Part shown: piece after piece, positions 46,401-55,549 of the stretch
Layout: every line of letters starts with the position of its first letter
Numbering within the stretch: position 1 is the first letter of the stretch
NCBI GenBank assembly: GCA_022113835.1
Contig: JAILWY010000024.1
Coordinates: 6,576,501-6,640,500, forward strand
DNA: 64,000 bases
Direction of reading: 5' to 3'
Source: Atopsyche davidsoni
Taxonomy: Eukaryota > Arthropoda > Insecta > Trichoptera > Hydrobiosidae
Translations under genes and position numbers: made by a program
Notes under the pieces: generated by a model
Told to the model about the DNA's origin: nothing
The model's input: only the letters and a program-made list of their open reading frames with translations
Databases searched by the model: none

Positions 46401-48035
46401 AACATTAATTAAGATATTTAGTGTGCTCGGTTAAAAAACAAAGGCTTTTTAGCAAAGACTTGCACAGTATAAATCATTATTCATATTGATTGAATCAAGA
46501 TAAAATATAAATATTCTTATTCTAGTTTAACGACTACAAGTAATATTAATGTACAGCTTTTTTTAAATTGAATTTAATAGTCATTGATCAAACGTAAATA
46601 TTTTACCTAAAGTTAATATTAAAATAGGACTACTTCTAGTTTCCGAGCTGTTTTTTTAATTATTCTGTATTACCTTTCAGCACGCATCTCGCCGGGCTGG
46701 TCTGTCTTGCACTAATTGCTGTACAACCACTACATCTCTCTGGAGAAGAAATGCGCAAGGCGAGCCCGTTTGCAACGCCTGTGGTCTTTATTACAAACTA
46801 CATAACGTAGCCAGACCCCTAGCAATGAAGAAGGACTCCATTCAGGTACTGCTTGTAGATTTCATTACAAACACAGTTTTGATCAAAGCGATTATTCAAA
46901 TACTTACGTTGAGATTAAAATAAATCATTTATCTTTTTTAATTGGTTGATTTCAGACCCGGAAAAGGAAACCCAAAGGCAGCCTGAAGTCAGAGAGTCTC
47001 AAAGTCTCACAAACCAACCACACCATCCCCTGCACCGTCAAGACTGAGTCAGCAGGTAAACGAGTGTCTGCATGTTACGATGTAGTCAGATATGTATCGA
47101 CTTGTTTAAATCATTCAGAGGCCGGAGCTGTGCAGACTTCTTGTCTGAAATTAATATTTAACAATAACAACAATTCAAATATTACTAAAATTGTAAGATA
47201 TTTTTCAGAATGGATCTTTATTGCTCGTTATAAATTTATTACATTTTGAGAATCATATTGTTGCTACATGAATTTTAAACATTAAATTATTTCCAGCAGC
47301 TGATGCATACACAGAGTTACGCAGTCTCCAGTCTCACGTGGAGACGGGCTCCTTCATGTACGGCAACCCTCGGCCGTATTCTTCCATACCATCACCCAGA
47401 CCGCTGCAATACTACGAGCCGCCCCCGGAACATGACCGCGACAACCCCAACACTCCCTCTCCACCGCAGCATCTACAACGCCACAGTGTGTCTCCGCAGG
47501 TAAAGTTATTAGAACTTATGCATTATATTGATGAGAAAATTTTCAATGGAAGCTGAGATACCTCGGTTAATTTGTATTTATCATATCAATATTGCTTTAT
47601 TTCTTTCAAATTTCAACAAATATTAATTTTAAAATTCAGGAAGCAAGCCACCTGGATCTATCCACCTCCATGCAAGGCAACTTGCGCTCCCCGCACCCAG
47701 GCGGAAATCTCCACTTGCAGACGGCCGGTCTCCTTCACCAAGAACCATCGCACCTCCTGTCTTCCATTCACAAGGAGGACCCCTCAATTCACAGCAACGG
47801 CAACTCCGTTCTCAGCCACGCACATCACCAAGTCTTGGTAATGAACAACAACCAGACCCACCACCTGCACGACCCTGTTAAGGCCCACTACGACGCTATG
47901 TTGGCCGAAGAACTGGAGGAGCACGAAGATGACAGGATTGAAGAGCATCACCACGGAATGATGCACCAACACTCCACTGATAGCTCTCCCAGAGACGGTA
48001 TGGATAGGCCCACTGTTGTTTCTATTAGTGGTTGA
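28387..48035 (+). CDS. srp: serpent-type GATA transcription factor, whole gene (proximal-promoter form)
   Basis: This is the coding span from the proximal ATG to the stop, made of exons 28387-28430, 33761-33873, 35229-35380, 35490-35613, then 41566-41738 or 44987-45123, then 46681-46845, 46956-47055, 47297-47499 and 47640-48035. Every junction has GT-AG ends and matching phase, giving 489 aa (N+C fingers) or 477 aa (C finger only). The N-finger has Cys at residues 158, 161, 179, 182 and the C-finger at 212, 215, 233, 236, both C-X2-C-X17-C-X2-C. The family binds WGATAR DNA in the nucleus. Serpent drives blood-cell, fat-body and endoderm programmes in Drosophila. Serpent is preferred over pannier or GATAe because the C-finger continues with KLHNV and MKKD and because an N-finger exon alternates with a non-finger exon, as known for Drosophila srp. 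The assignment still needs a tree. Confidence 0.85.
28431..33329. other. Intron sequence, no gene recognised
   Basis: AT-rich DNA with dispersed repeat fragments (CATTACCGATCC near 31090; hAT-type end CATAGGTTCCCAAAC near 30257). 33010-33110 is locally GC-rich with two GGCAG|GT donors but has no matching acceptor or frame, so it is not called an exon. Confidence 0.35.
33330..33694. mobile_element. hAT-type MITE
   Basis: Inverted ends CATAGGCTCCCAAA and TTTGGGAACCTATG differ at one base. Flanks GCGTAGAC and GTGTGGAC agree at 6 of 8 bases (both differences are transitions), fitting an old target duplication. A GCGCCATATTTTATGTCGGT segment of the other MITE family sits inside near 33430. Confidence 0.65.
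33761..33873 (+). CDS. srp: GATA factor exon (N-terminal region)
   Basis: Acceptor TTTGTTGCAG and donor ACCGA|GTAAGT are both strong. The exon enters in phase 2 and leaves in phase 1. It encodes [20 protein letters not shown] and then [17 protein letters not shown], a Gly/Pro/Ser-rich sequence with aromatic residues of the kind found in the N-terminal activation region of GATA4/5/6- and serpent-type proteins. No folded domain is visible. It accepts either upstream exon (19926 or 28387). A hAT-type MITE ends only 66 bp upstream of it. Confidence 0.75.
34223..35099. repeat. Large inverted repeat made of two 'X' copies
   Basis: The outer ends 34223-34251 and 35071-35099 match at 27 of 29 bases (TTAAGGGCCTAGTCC...). 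The left arm carries X in minus and the right arm in plus orientation, about 400 bp each, so the RNA could fold into a long hairpin in the intron just upstream of exon 35229. Confidence 0.8.
35229..35380 (+). CDS. srp: GATA factor exon (N-terminal region)
   Basis: The exon enters in phase 1 and ends in phase 0 at ACCTCACAG|GTATGC. It encodes [20 protein letters not shown] and then a Pro/Ala/Tyr-rich tail ending [12 protein letters not shown]. The acceptor is a tandem CAGCAG (ends 35228 and 35231), so the junction codon can be Thr, or one residue can be lost with Arg at the junction. The exon is markedly GC-rich. It belongs to the disordered activation region and carries no recognised fold. 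Confidence 0.75.
35490..35613 (+). CDS. srp: GATA factor exon before the alternative finger exons
   Basis: Acceptor CATCGCCAG is used in phase 0 and donor TCAGCAA|GTCAGT leaves phase 1. It encodes [20 protein letters not shown] and then a Ser/Ala-rich stretch ending ASLSA. The last base, A, joins the TG that begins either 41566 or 44987 to make an ATG codon (Met) in both isoforms. This shared junction is the pivot of the isoform choice. Another reading frame here gives an arginine-rich ORF, which is a shadow. Confidence 0.8.
36500..36740. promoter_or_regulatory. CpG-rich intronic island
   Basis: About 240 bp dense in CpG inside AT-rich intron DNA. Its ORFs on both strands are arginine-rich and look like artefacts. 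It may be an internal promoter or enhancer of the GATA gene; no core promoter motif decides this. Confidence 0.25.
36835..37625 (-). repeat. Tandem array of LINE 3'-end units, about 190 bp each
   Basis: Four to five units share GGGCAGTCTCACTAATTCGG, GTACTTCCACGTAAACTGCT, CATCAGCTGCAGCTGCA, TTGATTTTTCGTGA and GCATTCAAAATGTACTAATG. Related single copies lie near 2600-2720 and 34090-34210. In orientation they continue the minus-strand LINE fragment at 37626-37925. Confidence 0.75.
37626..37925 (-). pseudogene. LINE reverse transcriptase C-terminal fragment
   Basis: The minus strand reads, with frame breaks, [14 protein letters not shown], then KIPWVDG, then [19 protein letters not shown], the end of an insect non-LTR reverse transcriptase (LYG...W..., WVD, LGHIxR). 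It is dead and extends into the tandem 3' units. Confidence 0.6.
38569..38700 (+). repeat. Hairpin MITE copy
   Basis: The ends ATATTTTTGAGTAAAATACT and AGTATTTTACTCAAAAATAT are exact reverse complements. The middle has GGTTTCGCCAACC with a complementary GGC segment. Confidence 0.75.
39475..39600 (+). repeat. Hairpin repeat joined to a piggyBac remnant
   Basis: Contains TGATGACCCA and TGGGTCATCA (10-bp perfect stem, 6-nt loop), then ACAAAGGTACTTTGT, a second hairpin. A matching segment is nested in piggyBac copy A at 3784-3852. Confidence 0.6.
39605..40006 (+). mobile_element. piggyBac-like element, copy C (left end missing)
   Basis: Same body as copy B (GGCGGGGCGCATATTAATAC; AATGATAATCCTCCAATT) and a right end AAAGTGTG before TTAA at 40007-40010. 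The left terminal repeat is replaced by the hairpin repeat. Non-coding. Confidence 0.7.
40440..40945 (+). repeat. MITE-like repeat 'X' with terminal hairpin
   Basis: It begins with a perfect 13-bp hairpin, GCCTCTGGTGTCC (40447-40459) and its complement (40464-40476), then the X body (GACGACTTTTCAAAACCAAA). The copy at 54970 has a mutated form of the same hairpin. Confidence 0.7.
41566..41738 (+). CDS. srp: GATA factor exon 4A: N-terminal GATA zinc finger
   Basis: Acceptor CTGACAG is followed by TG (phase 1), and donor CGGCTG|GTACGT leaves phase 0. The exon contains a complete N-finger with ligands in CVNC and CNAC separated by 17 residues, the [20 protein letters not shown] core and the basic tail ending PRRL. 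N-fingers of this family usually bind FOG/U-shaped-type cofactors and stabilise binding at palindromic GATA sites. It joins to exon 46681. It cannot join exon 44987 in frame because phase 0 meets phase 1. A minisatellite starts about 70 bp after its donor. Confidence 0.92.
41800..43900 (+). repeat. Intronic minisatellite, about 19 units of about 110 bp
   Basis: Units contain GTGACTAACAAACACCCCTG, TATCTATGCCAGTAGTGTCT, TTGTCTGCAAAGTCCAAAGC, TAACCCTCCTCACTCTCTAT and ATACGCATCTATTCCAG. Some lack the middle part. Copies decay to the right and fade by about 44100. The array fills most of the intron between the N-finger exon and its alternative. Confidence 0.92.
44395..44985. other. Intron stretch upstream of exon 4B
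   Basis: A GC-richer region with TGACGTCA at 44489-44496 and several CpG clusters, no ORF. It might hold splicing or transcriptional control sequence; nothing specific is recognised. Confidence 0.25.
44987..45123 (+). CDS. srp: GATA factor exon 4B: alternative to the N-finger exon
   Basis: Acceptor GTTGTTGCAG is followed by TG (phase 1), and donor CGCTCG|GTAGGT leaves phase 0, exactly the phases of the N-finger exon. It encodes [20 protein letters not shown] and ends [10 protein letters not shown], with no zinc finger. Splicing 35613 to this exon to 46681 keeps the frame and gives a C-finger-only protein of 477 aa, the counterpart of Drosophila SrpC. Including both exons would break the frame, so the pair is mutually exclusive by construction. 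Its role beyond spacing and loss of cofactor binding is not visible. Confidence 0.8.
45254..45510 (+). repeat. tRNA-derived SINE, longest copy
   Basis: The tRNA-like part includes TTAGTACGAGGGTTAGTACA and a clean T-arm TGTGGGTTCAAATCCCACA (B box GGTTCAAATCC). A leader related to 9655 precedes it and an unrelated 3' body follows. Only this copy keeps the full B box and 3' half. Confidence 0.7.
45511..46670. other. Intron sequence, no feature recognised
   Basis: Very AT-rich intron before the C-finger exon. No ORF, repeat or motif cluster was recognised. Confidence 0.5.
46681..46845 (+). CDS. srp: GATA factor exon: C-terminal (DNA-binding) zinc finger
   Basis: Acceptor TTACCTTTCAG is used in phase 0, and donor ATTCAG|GTACTG leaves phase 0. 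It encodes [10 protein letters not shown] then a full C-finger (CTNC, 17 residues, CNAC) followed by [21 protein letters not shown]. The C-finger makes the main base contacts with GATA. The intron after SIQ is at the position usual in animal GATA genes. The residue after the second zinc ligand is an extra Cys, where other GATA fingers I know have a different residue. KLHNV and MKKD are closer to serpent than to pannier, which has KLHGV and MRKD. Confidence 0.93.
46956..47055 (+). CDS. srp: GATA factor exon: basic tail of the C-finger
   Basis: Acceptor GGTTGATTTCAG is used in phase 0, and donor GCAG|GTAAAC leaves phase 1. It begins [20 protein letters not shown]. The TRKRKPK basic tail contacts the minor groove and doubles as a nuclear localisation signal in this family. 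It ends CTVKTESA, where VKTE resembles a SUMO-attachment consensus (psi-K-x-E), seen here by motif only. The intron before it is only 110 bp. Confidence 0.9.
47297..47499 (+). CDS. srp: GATA factor exon (C-terminal region)
   Basis: Entered in phase 1 and left in phase 0 at CCGCAG|GTAAAG. It encodes a Tyr/Pro/Ser-rich stretch including [20 protein letters not shown], then [20 protein letters not shown] with several proline-directed Ser/Thr sites. The acceptor is a tandem CAGCAG (ends 47296 and 47299), so isoforms with or without one Ala are expected. The reading continues open into the intron for 19 codons but the donor is good and the downstream exon matches. Confidence 0.85.
47640..48035 (+). 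CDS. srp: GATA factor last coding exon
   Basis: Acceptor TTTTAAAATTCAG is used in phase 0 and the exon reads 131 codons to the TGA at 48033-48035. The product is His-rich (about one residue in seven) with a low-complexity acidic patch, [18 protein letters not shown], near the end and the C-terminus [10 protein letters not shown]. No known fold is recognised. Asn/His repeats and an acidic stretch suggest a disordered activation or interaction tail. This tail is expected to vary fast between insects. Confidence 0.85.
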   Translation, partial: EASHLDLSTSMQGNLRSPHPGGNLHLQTAGLLHQEPSHLLSSIHKEDPSIHSNGNSVLSHAHHQVLVMNNNQTHHLHDPVKAHYDAMLAEELEEHEDDRIEEHHHGMMHQHSTDSSPRDGMDRPTVVSISG

Positions 48036-48579
48036 ATATCTGTTAGATAGGTTCTTATATTATTCTATAACCTCAAAATATTGGCAGAAAAACAATATAA
48101 GTAATATTGATCAACCCTCCGTAGTGTAATTCTTCATTGCTTATTACATAAATCAAAACAATATATTTAAATTGAATAAGTTGTTAATTACAATATATTA
48201 TTTTACAATGGTCAATTTCTTTTGTCATCCTACTCTTAAACTTAAATTTTTTTCTGCTAATATTCATGACATGGGTATATTACCCGAGTGCTGTCTTATT
48301 CACAAATTGTTTTAGCTCAAACTAAATATCTACTAGAACAGCTAAATATAATATCACAAAAGGTACTCAAATATAAGGGTGTACATATGTTTTAAGGGTG
48401 CGCTTGGTTTATTTCTTTAATAAATAATGCATGCGTTTAGGAATAGTAAAGCTGTTACAAGACATTAGTCGTAAGTTTCGCAATTAATTTTGATTTATAT
48501 TATTCTTATGAAATACAATGTATATAATTTTAATTATTTTGCATAATTAAGTATTTAAGATGTAACCATTATAACATTT

Positions 48580-48780
48580 ATCGTCATCATCATCATCATC
48601 ATCACATCAGTCGTTATCTGTCTACTGCAGGAGAAAGCGTTCCTCGTGACGCAGCCAGCTGGCTCTGTTCTGGGCAGTTCTCTGCGACGTTGATCCGCCA
48701 ACCTTCCGGACTACGTCCATCCATGGGATCTTCAGACGTCCTCTTGGCGTATTCGCGACTCAGTGATATCATTGAATGAT
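48580..48780 (+). repeat. ATC microsatellite with attached dispersed repeat
   Basis: About seven ATC/CAT units followed by CATCAGTCG, CTACTGCAGGAGAAAGCG and CCTTCCGGACTACGTCCATC. Its layout resembles the ATC-tailed 3' ends of dispersed retroelements common in insects. Family not identified. Confidence 0.45.
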
Positions 48781-51399
48781 GCATGAAACTTAGTTACCAA
48801 CCGACTTTTTATTTCTAATTTCCTAACTAACACACCCGTTTGAGCATTAAAATACAGGATTCGGGTTAGCCGTTAATTTTATTTTTCGTTTCGAAACGCT
48901 GCCTGTGTGTTTTCTTAGGTTTGCTATTTTTTTTTATCAATAATATATCATTTTGTACATACATCTAACATAGCATGATAATTGTTATTAATATAAACGT
49001 GTTTCATTTAATATGGTATGTTTTCAAAGTGGTATCAGATTTACGTAAATTGACTGTAAAAAATATACCCAAAATAGTAAGCATTGTTTATATAAAATAA
49101 AATATGATAAAGCCTACTGCAAACAATAAGGTGATATTTTGGTTATGTTACTATAAAAATTGAAACACAACTTACAGTTGCATTGATCAGGTTTTTTAGT
49201 TGCATAATATACTAAACGATAATTTAAAACAATTTAAATACTGCTGTAGAGATATTAACATAAGAAATACTTTTATAGATACATTTTGACTTTATGTTGT
49301 TTTTTTTTTTTTAATAATTTAAGTAGTTTTATTATTGTTTATTATTTAATTAATAATAAGGTGTTTAACAAATGATAACTCAATCTCATGGCTTGAACCA
49401 AACAAACGCATATATTTTAATATAAAGCATGTCTAGTTGTTGACCAAATATTTATTGAAAAAAACCAAAGCAAAAGTTCCATAATATTTTTATACAACCT
49501 TCCCACCGAAGCGTATATCTTAGAGTTAAGTCCTCGTCAAGCTCGTCTTGCCTTTAAAAAACTCAAATACATTAAATATGCAATTCGGCAATAAAATTAC
49601 CTTTTTAAGTAAAAGCGTAATAAAACATTGCCTTTTTTATAATCCAAATCCAATTTATGAAAAAACCAAAATAAAGTTTTTATACCTGTTACATAACTAT
49701 TTAATTCTAATTCGTTAAATGAAATACCTGATAAACATCCAAAAAAATCTAGCAATTGACTAAGATATTATAATTTAAGGCTAATGTTTTTTTTTTATCG
49801 TATCATACTTTTTGATAGAGACGTTGATTTCATATAGCTCTCTAAAAATTATTCAATGAAGATATATATTAATAATATTTTGATTATTTTCCACTAGCGT
49901 AAATATATCTAGAGCCTAGCAATCGGTCCGATGATTCGGAATTGCATTTGTTAACTTTTTGCACTGTAAATGCCACTGTGTTGATTTTGTAATTGTGTCC
50001 CCAATGTAAATTGTATAATTTCCATACTTAACGAAATACAAAGTTAAAATATTAAATTAGTCGAGGCACATTTTGAGACCAACCTTACTTATGATCTTGA
50101 CATTGTTACTAGCATTATCGTATTCTCATCCAAATTTTTATTTTATTTAGAACACACTGCACAGTTGAATATTTAATATGTTTATTATACTAACGTCATT
50201 CTCTATATATTTATGAGATAAAAATTTAAATTAAATTAAACAAACACTAGTAAAGTTATTACAGTATTTCCTAGACAGAATTTATAACGCTTCAAATTAA
50301 AAATTCTAGTACGTGATCGGTTATTTCTTTGTAACCAATTGATTTTTCAGGTCAGTTTAACTTTTCAATAATACTTGGGAATACTATTATAATGCATTAT
50401 TGTAAATGTTAGTTTTAATATTTTGTCACAAGACAAAAGTTGACAAAAATTATGTGAACTACATCAAATATATACCTTCCTTAAATTTGTACAAAATAAT
50501 TAAGTGTTTGGAATAATTATTACAGAGGCGGCTATTGACCAAAAACGTGTAATGTTCTGTAAAATATACTTTTAGCGATTATTGTAAATATTAGTAATTA
50601 TAATTCCTTAAAGAATTATTACAAATATTAAAAGAGGTACCAAAAATTGTTGGCAATATCCTCAAAAATGTTTTTGTCTTAAAAATTTTAACAAACTTGG
50701 GCGTAAAAACCAGTTCTTCGTCTCAACTGAAATATATAATTTTTATATTGCTAAACCGAGTCTTATCACCAACATTTTTATTTCTCAGATAATTGACATA
50801 ATCAATTGATCAGAAATTTTCCATCTGAAAGAATATCACAATAAAGAAGAGATGACCGAAATAGCTTGTTTGATATAATTGATATATTTTACTTTCCATA
50901 ATTTCCTTATTTGACCTCTTGACCTTCAAAATATTCATCTTCACAACGACAAACGTTTATGTAATTATAATTTTTAGGCTTAAAATGTATAAGTGCCCCT
51001 TTTAAATAAAGTGTAATATAAGTAATACAAATAAGTAATTACTACCACACCTTGTAATATAATGTTAATAAATATTAAATAAGTGCTTCGTTCAAAGCGA
51101 TTTTTTTTTTCATATATTGATTCATTGAATTTCATTTTTTTTTTCAGTAATAATTCTCAAGGAATGAGTGTACATCTAATCAAAAAATATTTCAAATATA
51201 TAAATACAATACCACTTAAGTAATTTTTTTATGTATCCTTAAATTGATTACCGCAAATGCTATTGTTTTATTGAATCAAGAGTTCAATTGAAAAATAACC
51301 GTTGATAATAACAGACCGATTCGTTGTTATTATTTGGATTTGTAATAAAGACTTCAAATGTTGAAACATTCATGCTATCAATTATGTTTTGGCAGCATT

Positions 51400-51535
51400 A
51401 TGAGTTGATTTTGATTCTTGGGTGTTGAGCTGCATCAAGTTTTTGATAACGATTTATAAATTCCCGAAGATGATCCCAGCACGGAGACCGAAACGTCAAA
51501 GCAGCGGAAACATCCAAGAATCAAAATCAACTCAT
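51400..51535. repeat. Inverted repeat around a CCGAAACGTC core
   Basis: Arms 51400-51421 and 51514-51535 are exact reverse complements (22 bp). The loop contains CCGAAGATGATCCCAG then GAGACCGAAACGTC, similar to CTGAAGATGGTACAAG then GGACCGAAACATC at 62502-62535. Such motifs accompany arthropod retroelement ends. Confidence 0.7.
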
Positions 51536-52937
51536 TCACGCTGTCAGTTTAATATAAATAAACTTATAAACAAAGAGTTTTTATTTTCAAAAGCATACCA
51601 AATTTCAGTTGTATTAAAATAGTAAAATATTCATAATAGAGGTTGTAATAATTTTTTTCACTGATATTATTTTTGCAATGTAATTATTTTAGTGCCGATT
51701 ATTGGTATGAATAAAAATGGTATAATGTTGACGAAGCATTTGCATTTTTAAAATTCTGAATACTAAAGCTTGTTTTAGATTTTAATATTTCAGCACTTAG
51801 CGTTGTTTTATATCTGAAATCGTTCTTTATATTTTTACGTCTGTGTAATTAGGTTAATCTAAGTTTATGTTTTAATATTTCCTAATAGCTTGTAAGATAC
51901 ATTTTTCTCCTTACTTGCTAGAACATTCCAGTGTGAACTAAGATTGAATGTTTCCATAGAAAATAGATAATTATTAATGCTGGGTTTACGAATTGTACAG
52001 AAGCTGTGTGGGCTTTAGTTGCTTAAGTGTTTCTTGTCAAATGTTTATGTTAATTATTTTTCTTCATTTGTATGTTATATATAATAAGAATATAAAATAC
52101 ACATAATAAATTAAAGATACTCTTTTATTTTAATCTTAATGGTATAGTTTAATTTTTTGCCTTGTGTGTGTTGCATATAGTATTTTTATTTCTTGATTTC
52201 ACATGAACTCTCCAAACCCAAAAGAATATTAAAATAGCCGCAGAATAATATACATAGTTAAAAATAACCTTTAAAACGTTTTTTATTTAAACTTTTTTTT
52301 TATAGACATAAAATATATTTATAAAATAACTATCACTGTGTGTCTTCTGTAAAAACAAAGAAAACTATTGTTTTAATATTTTCTATGATAACAAAGACAA
52401 AGCAAGTCTACAGTGTAAGCGGCACACTATAATAAAAGTTACCAGATGTAAAAAAAAAAATTAATAAACTTGCATTAATACTTAATTAATAAAATTATTT
52501 TCTTTAATGACTGTTGGATATATTATTTTCCCTAAGAAAACCACGAATAAAAAGACTTATGTCAACGACACACTAAAAGGATAGTTATATACATATTTTT
52601 ATTCATATACTATGATAAAGGAAGTACATTTTTTTTATGAAGAAGAAATTATATGTATAATAAAGGTATTCCCTTAAATATAATTAATGATTTTTTTCCC
52701 ATACAGCCCTATTGTGCTTACAATCTGAAAAAAAATTCAAATTTAAAAATAAACAAGGTAAAAAGTAAAAATTACCCAAAAAATATATACTAACACATAA
52801 TATATACAATAATAAAATTACTATATAGGTGTAAATTCAATTTATTCATTAATTTGCGTACAATCACATTGTCTATTTTTGTTTATAACGGATTTTGTTA
52901 ATATCTCTGTGTTTATTAATTAAACAAATATTAATTA

Positions 52938-54120
52938 ACAATTAATCATTAATGATCTCTATGGAGGTGTGAAATACATTATGCAACGGTAAGGTATTTT
53001 TTTTTGGTTTCACTTATGATTAATGATTATGTGTTCTTTACTGGAAATGCAAATGGATTAATGACGTCATTACCTTTATAAAATAATTAAATATTTTTTT
53101 TTTATTATGCAAAATCACCAGCGGTGCAAAAAAAATCGATTTAAACTATTTAATTTAATTTAACAATTAATCATTGATGATCTCTATAGAGGAGTAAAAT
53201 ACATTATGCAACGGTAAGGTAGTTTTTTTTTTGTTTCACTTATGATGTGTTCTTTAATGGAAATGCAAATGGATTAATGACGTCATTACCTTCATAAAAT
53301 AATTAATAAATAATTTTTTTTATTTTGCACAATCGATTTAAACTATTTTTCATTAGAAAAACTATTTAATTTAATTTAATTGAATTTAGCGAATGACGGG
53401 CCAAAAAAATACACTTCACCTGCGTGACGTCACGCCAGAATTCCGCCTCCCTATTGGTCGGAATTTTCGATTGGCTTTGCTGGAAACGGCCATTGCTCGG
53501 CGGCCATTGCCAATAATGGCACAATTCATTATATTTTATTCGATTGACATATTCGATTCGGCAGCCGGCCGACACAGTTCAAGAAAAACTCTTCATTATT
53601 TCCTCCCTCTGCCAGTTTAAATAAATTTTTCGCAACAGTTTCGTATAATATCAAATATCTGCTTAAATTCACAAAACGTTGTTATTAACAAAAAATATAT
53701 ATTTCATACAACTCGACGCACTTAAAAATATCTAACTCGATTTTATATTAAAAGCTTCGCGGTGCATCGAGAAGAAACCAAAACAAGGTGAGAAATTAAA
53801 ATTACACAAAAATACGTATTATCTAAAAAAAAAGTACAATTAAATAGTCTATTTTTGTTTTGTAAAATGCCGCCATGCCGCCATTTGATAAATCATGAAA
53901 CAAGATGGCGACCAGTGTAAAACGGATTTATTGCTTGTATCACTGTGTTTATTAATTTAGCAAGTATTTATTAACAAAAAATCATTAATGATCTCAATGT
54001 ACGAGTAAAGTGCATTATGCAACGGTAAGTTAGTTTTTTTTTTTGGAGATTTGTGATATATTCATTTCTGTACAACTAGACGGATTAATGACGTAATTTT
54101 CTTTATAAAAATAATTAATT
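52938..54120 (+). repeat. Three copies of a motif-rich cassette
   Basis: Copies at about 52938-53090, 53163-53305 and 53970-54120 share AATCATTAATGATCTC, ACATTATGCAACGGTAAG and GGATTAATGACGT. Copies 1 and 2 also have ATGCAAAT (53047 and 53263) exactly 15 bp before TGACGTCA (53062 and 53278). The third has lost both perfect motifs. Confidence 0.8.
53420..53925. promoter_or_regulatory. GC-rich block with CRE, CCAAT and GCCAT motifs
   Basis: Perfect palindrome GCGTGACGTCACGC at 53422-53435, ATTGG boxes near 53455 and 53470, and six GCCAT cores (YY1/Pho type) in two groups at 53489-53520 and 53872-53909. Looks promoter- or PRE-like but no transcript start or ORF was identified. Confidence 0.25.
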
Positions 54121-54967
54121 TAATACAAAAAATATATGTTTATGCAATATTTTTCTAATTAGAAAACTCCACAAACACTATTATACTCATTTCGATTACG
54201 AATTTAGCTAATTTTAAAGTTTTCAGCAGTCGTTTCAAAACCCTTGACGCAAGGTGATTTTAATTATTGTTTGAATATATTAAAAAAAAAAAAAAAACAA
54301 CCTTAGAAACGCTGCTTTCACCACAAAATTTATATCATATTTCAAAATAAAACGAAACGATGATAACTTTACTGCACTTGAAAATACTGCAAACACGATT
54401 TGTTGTAAAACACGTGATTATAATTTAATAAAATTTATTAATCTAGTATTTTTTTTATATAGAAAATCTTTCACTGTTAACAAACACTTAATCACTGATT
54501 CCAATAATAGAAAAACCGACTGAATCATCCACAGTCCAGAAGGCAACGCGTTTTCGACAAACTCCGACTGGGTTGGTGCATTTTGTGATGTGTTCTATGA
54601 GATTGTGGCCGCCGTGAGGGCTTTATAACTTTATAGGATATCTTAATAAAATATTGCTATCAAACTCACGATAAAATTATTACACACAGTGCCTCGAGTC
54701 GTCCCACTGATAGTCGCCATGTTTGGAGAAACACACGCGATAAACGGTACAAAAATCACTGAAAAATCAATCAAACCCCCATGCATTGAAAAATGACAGT
54801 AAAAACTCTTTCGGACTGCACAGTAATTTTATAAAATATTTTAAGCACTTGCATCGATAAAACTATGTATAAAATATTATTAACGGATTTATTCAATGTG
54901 TACAACAAGTTACAATTGTTTTACTGTACAATCAATTCATAATCGTTAATTGCATAATTCATAATTG

Positions 54968-55545
54968 CCTCTAGTGTCCAGACGGACACCACAGGCAGTC
55001 CATTACCTGGCGAAATCGTGTCATTTAATTAATTTAATTGTCACTTTATTTTTCTATATCGAAAATAGATTTTTTTACAGAGTATTGAAAAAACTGTAAA
55101 TTATATATACATATTTTTTATTATTTAATTAACGTCCATTTTCAGGGTAAAATAAAATCTTGAAGATGTTGAAAAATTGGATAAAATGACGACTTTGCAA
55201 AACCAAAGTTTGTTAAAGATTTTTTTTTTTTTAATTTTTTTATTAATAAGACGCACATGGTTTATATTTAATCTTTTAATTCCAATTTAAAAAAAGACTT
55301 TTCAATGTTTAGGATTCTTGGAAAATGTACCGGACGAATCTCCAAATTCCTACACTTCAATCGGAAAAACACATAATTATCATATTAATAGTAAATTTAT
55401 AAGAAATAAAAATATACTGTGTTCGGAAAAAGGGATGTATCAAACTTTTTGCATTTAATTTTTTTTGATTGGTGCAGTCGATTTTTCGCAAAACGGACTA
55501 GAAAATGATCAAAAAAACTCGATTATAGGACCTAGACCCTCAAAA
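54968..55545 (+). repeat. MITE-like repeat 'X', best full copy
   Basis: Starts with an imperfect GCCTCTAGTGTCC hairpin, has the X body including GGAAAATGTACCGGACGAAT, and ends ATAGGACCTAGACCCT. Confidence 0.7.
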
Positions 55546-55549
55546 GATC

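Larger units (their letters stand above)
48036..52930 (+). other. 3' UTR and AT-rich downstream DNA
   Basis: No convincing ORF follows the stop. The first canonical AATAAA lies at 48419-48424, and further AATAAA hexamers occur at intervals (for example near 49590 and 51350), so the 3' end is undetermined. The tract is very AT-rich. It contains an ATC microsatellite with repeat DNA at 48580-48780 and a hairpin repeat at 51400-51535; otherwise nothing was recognised. Confidence 0.4.
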
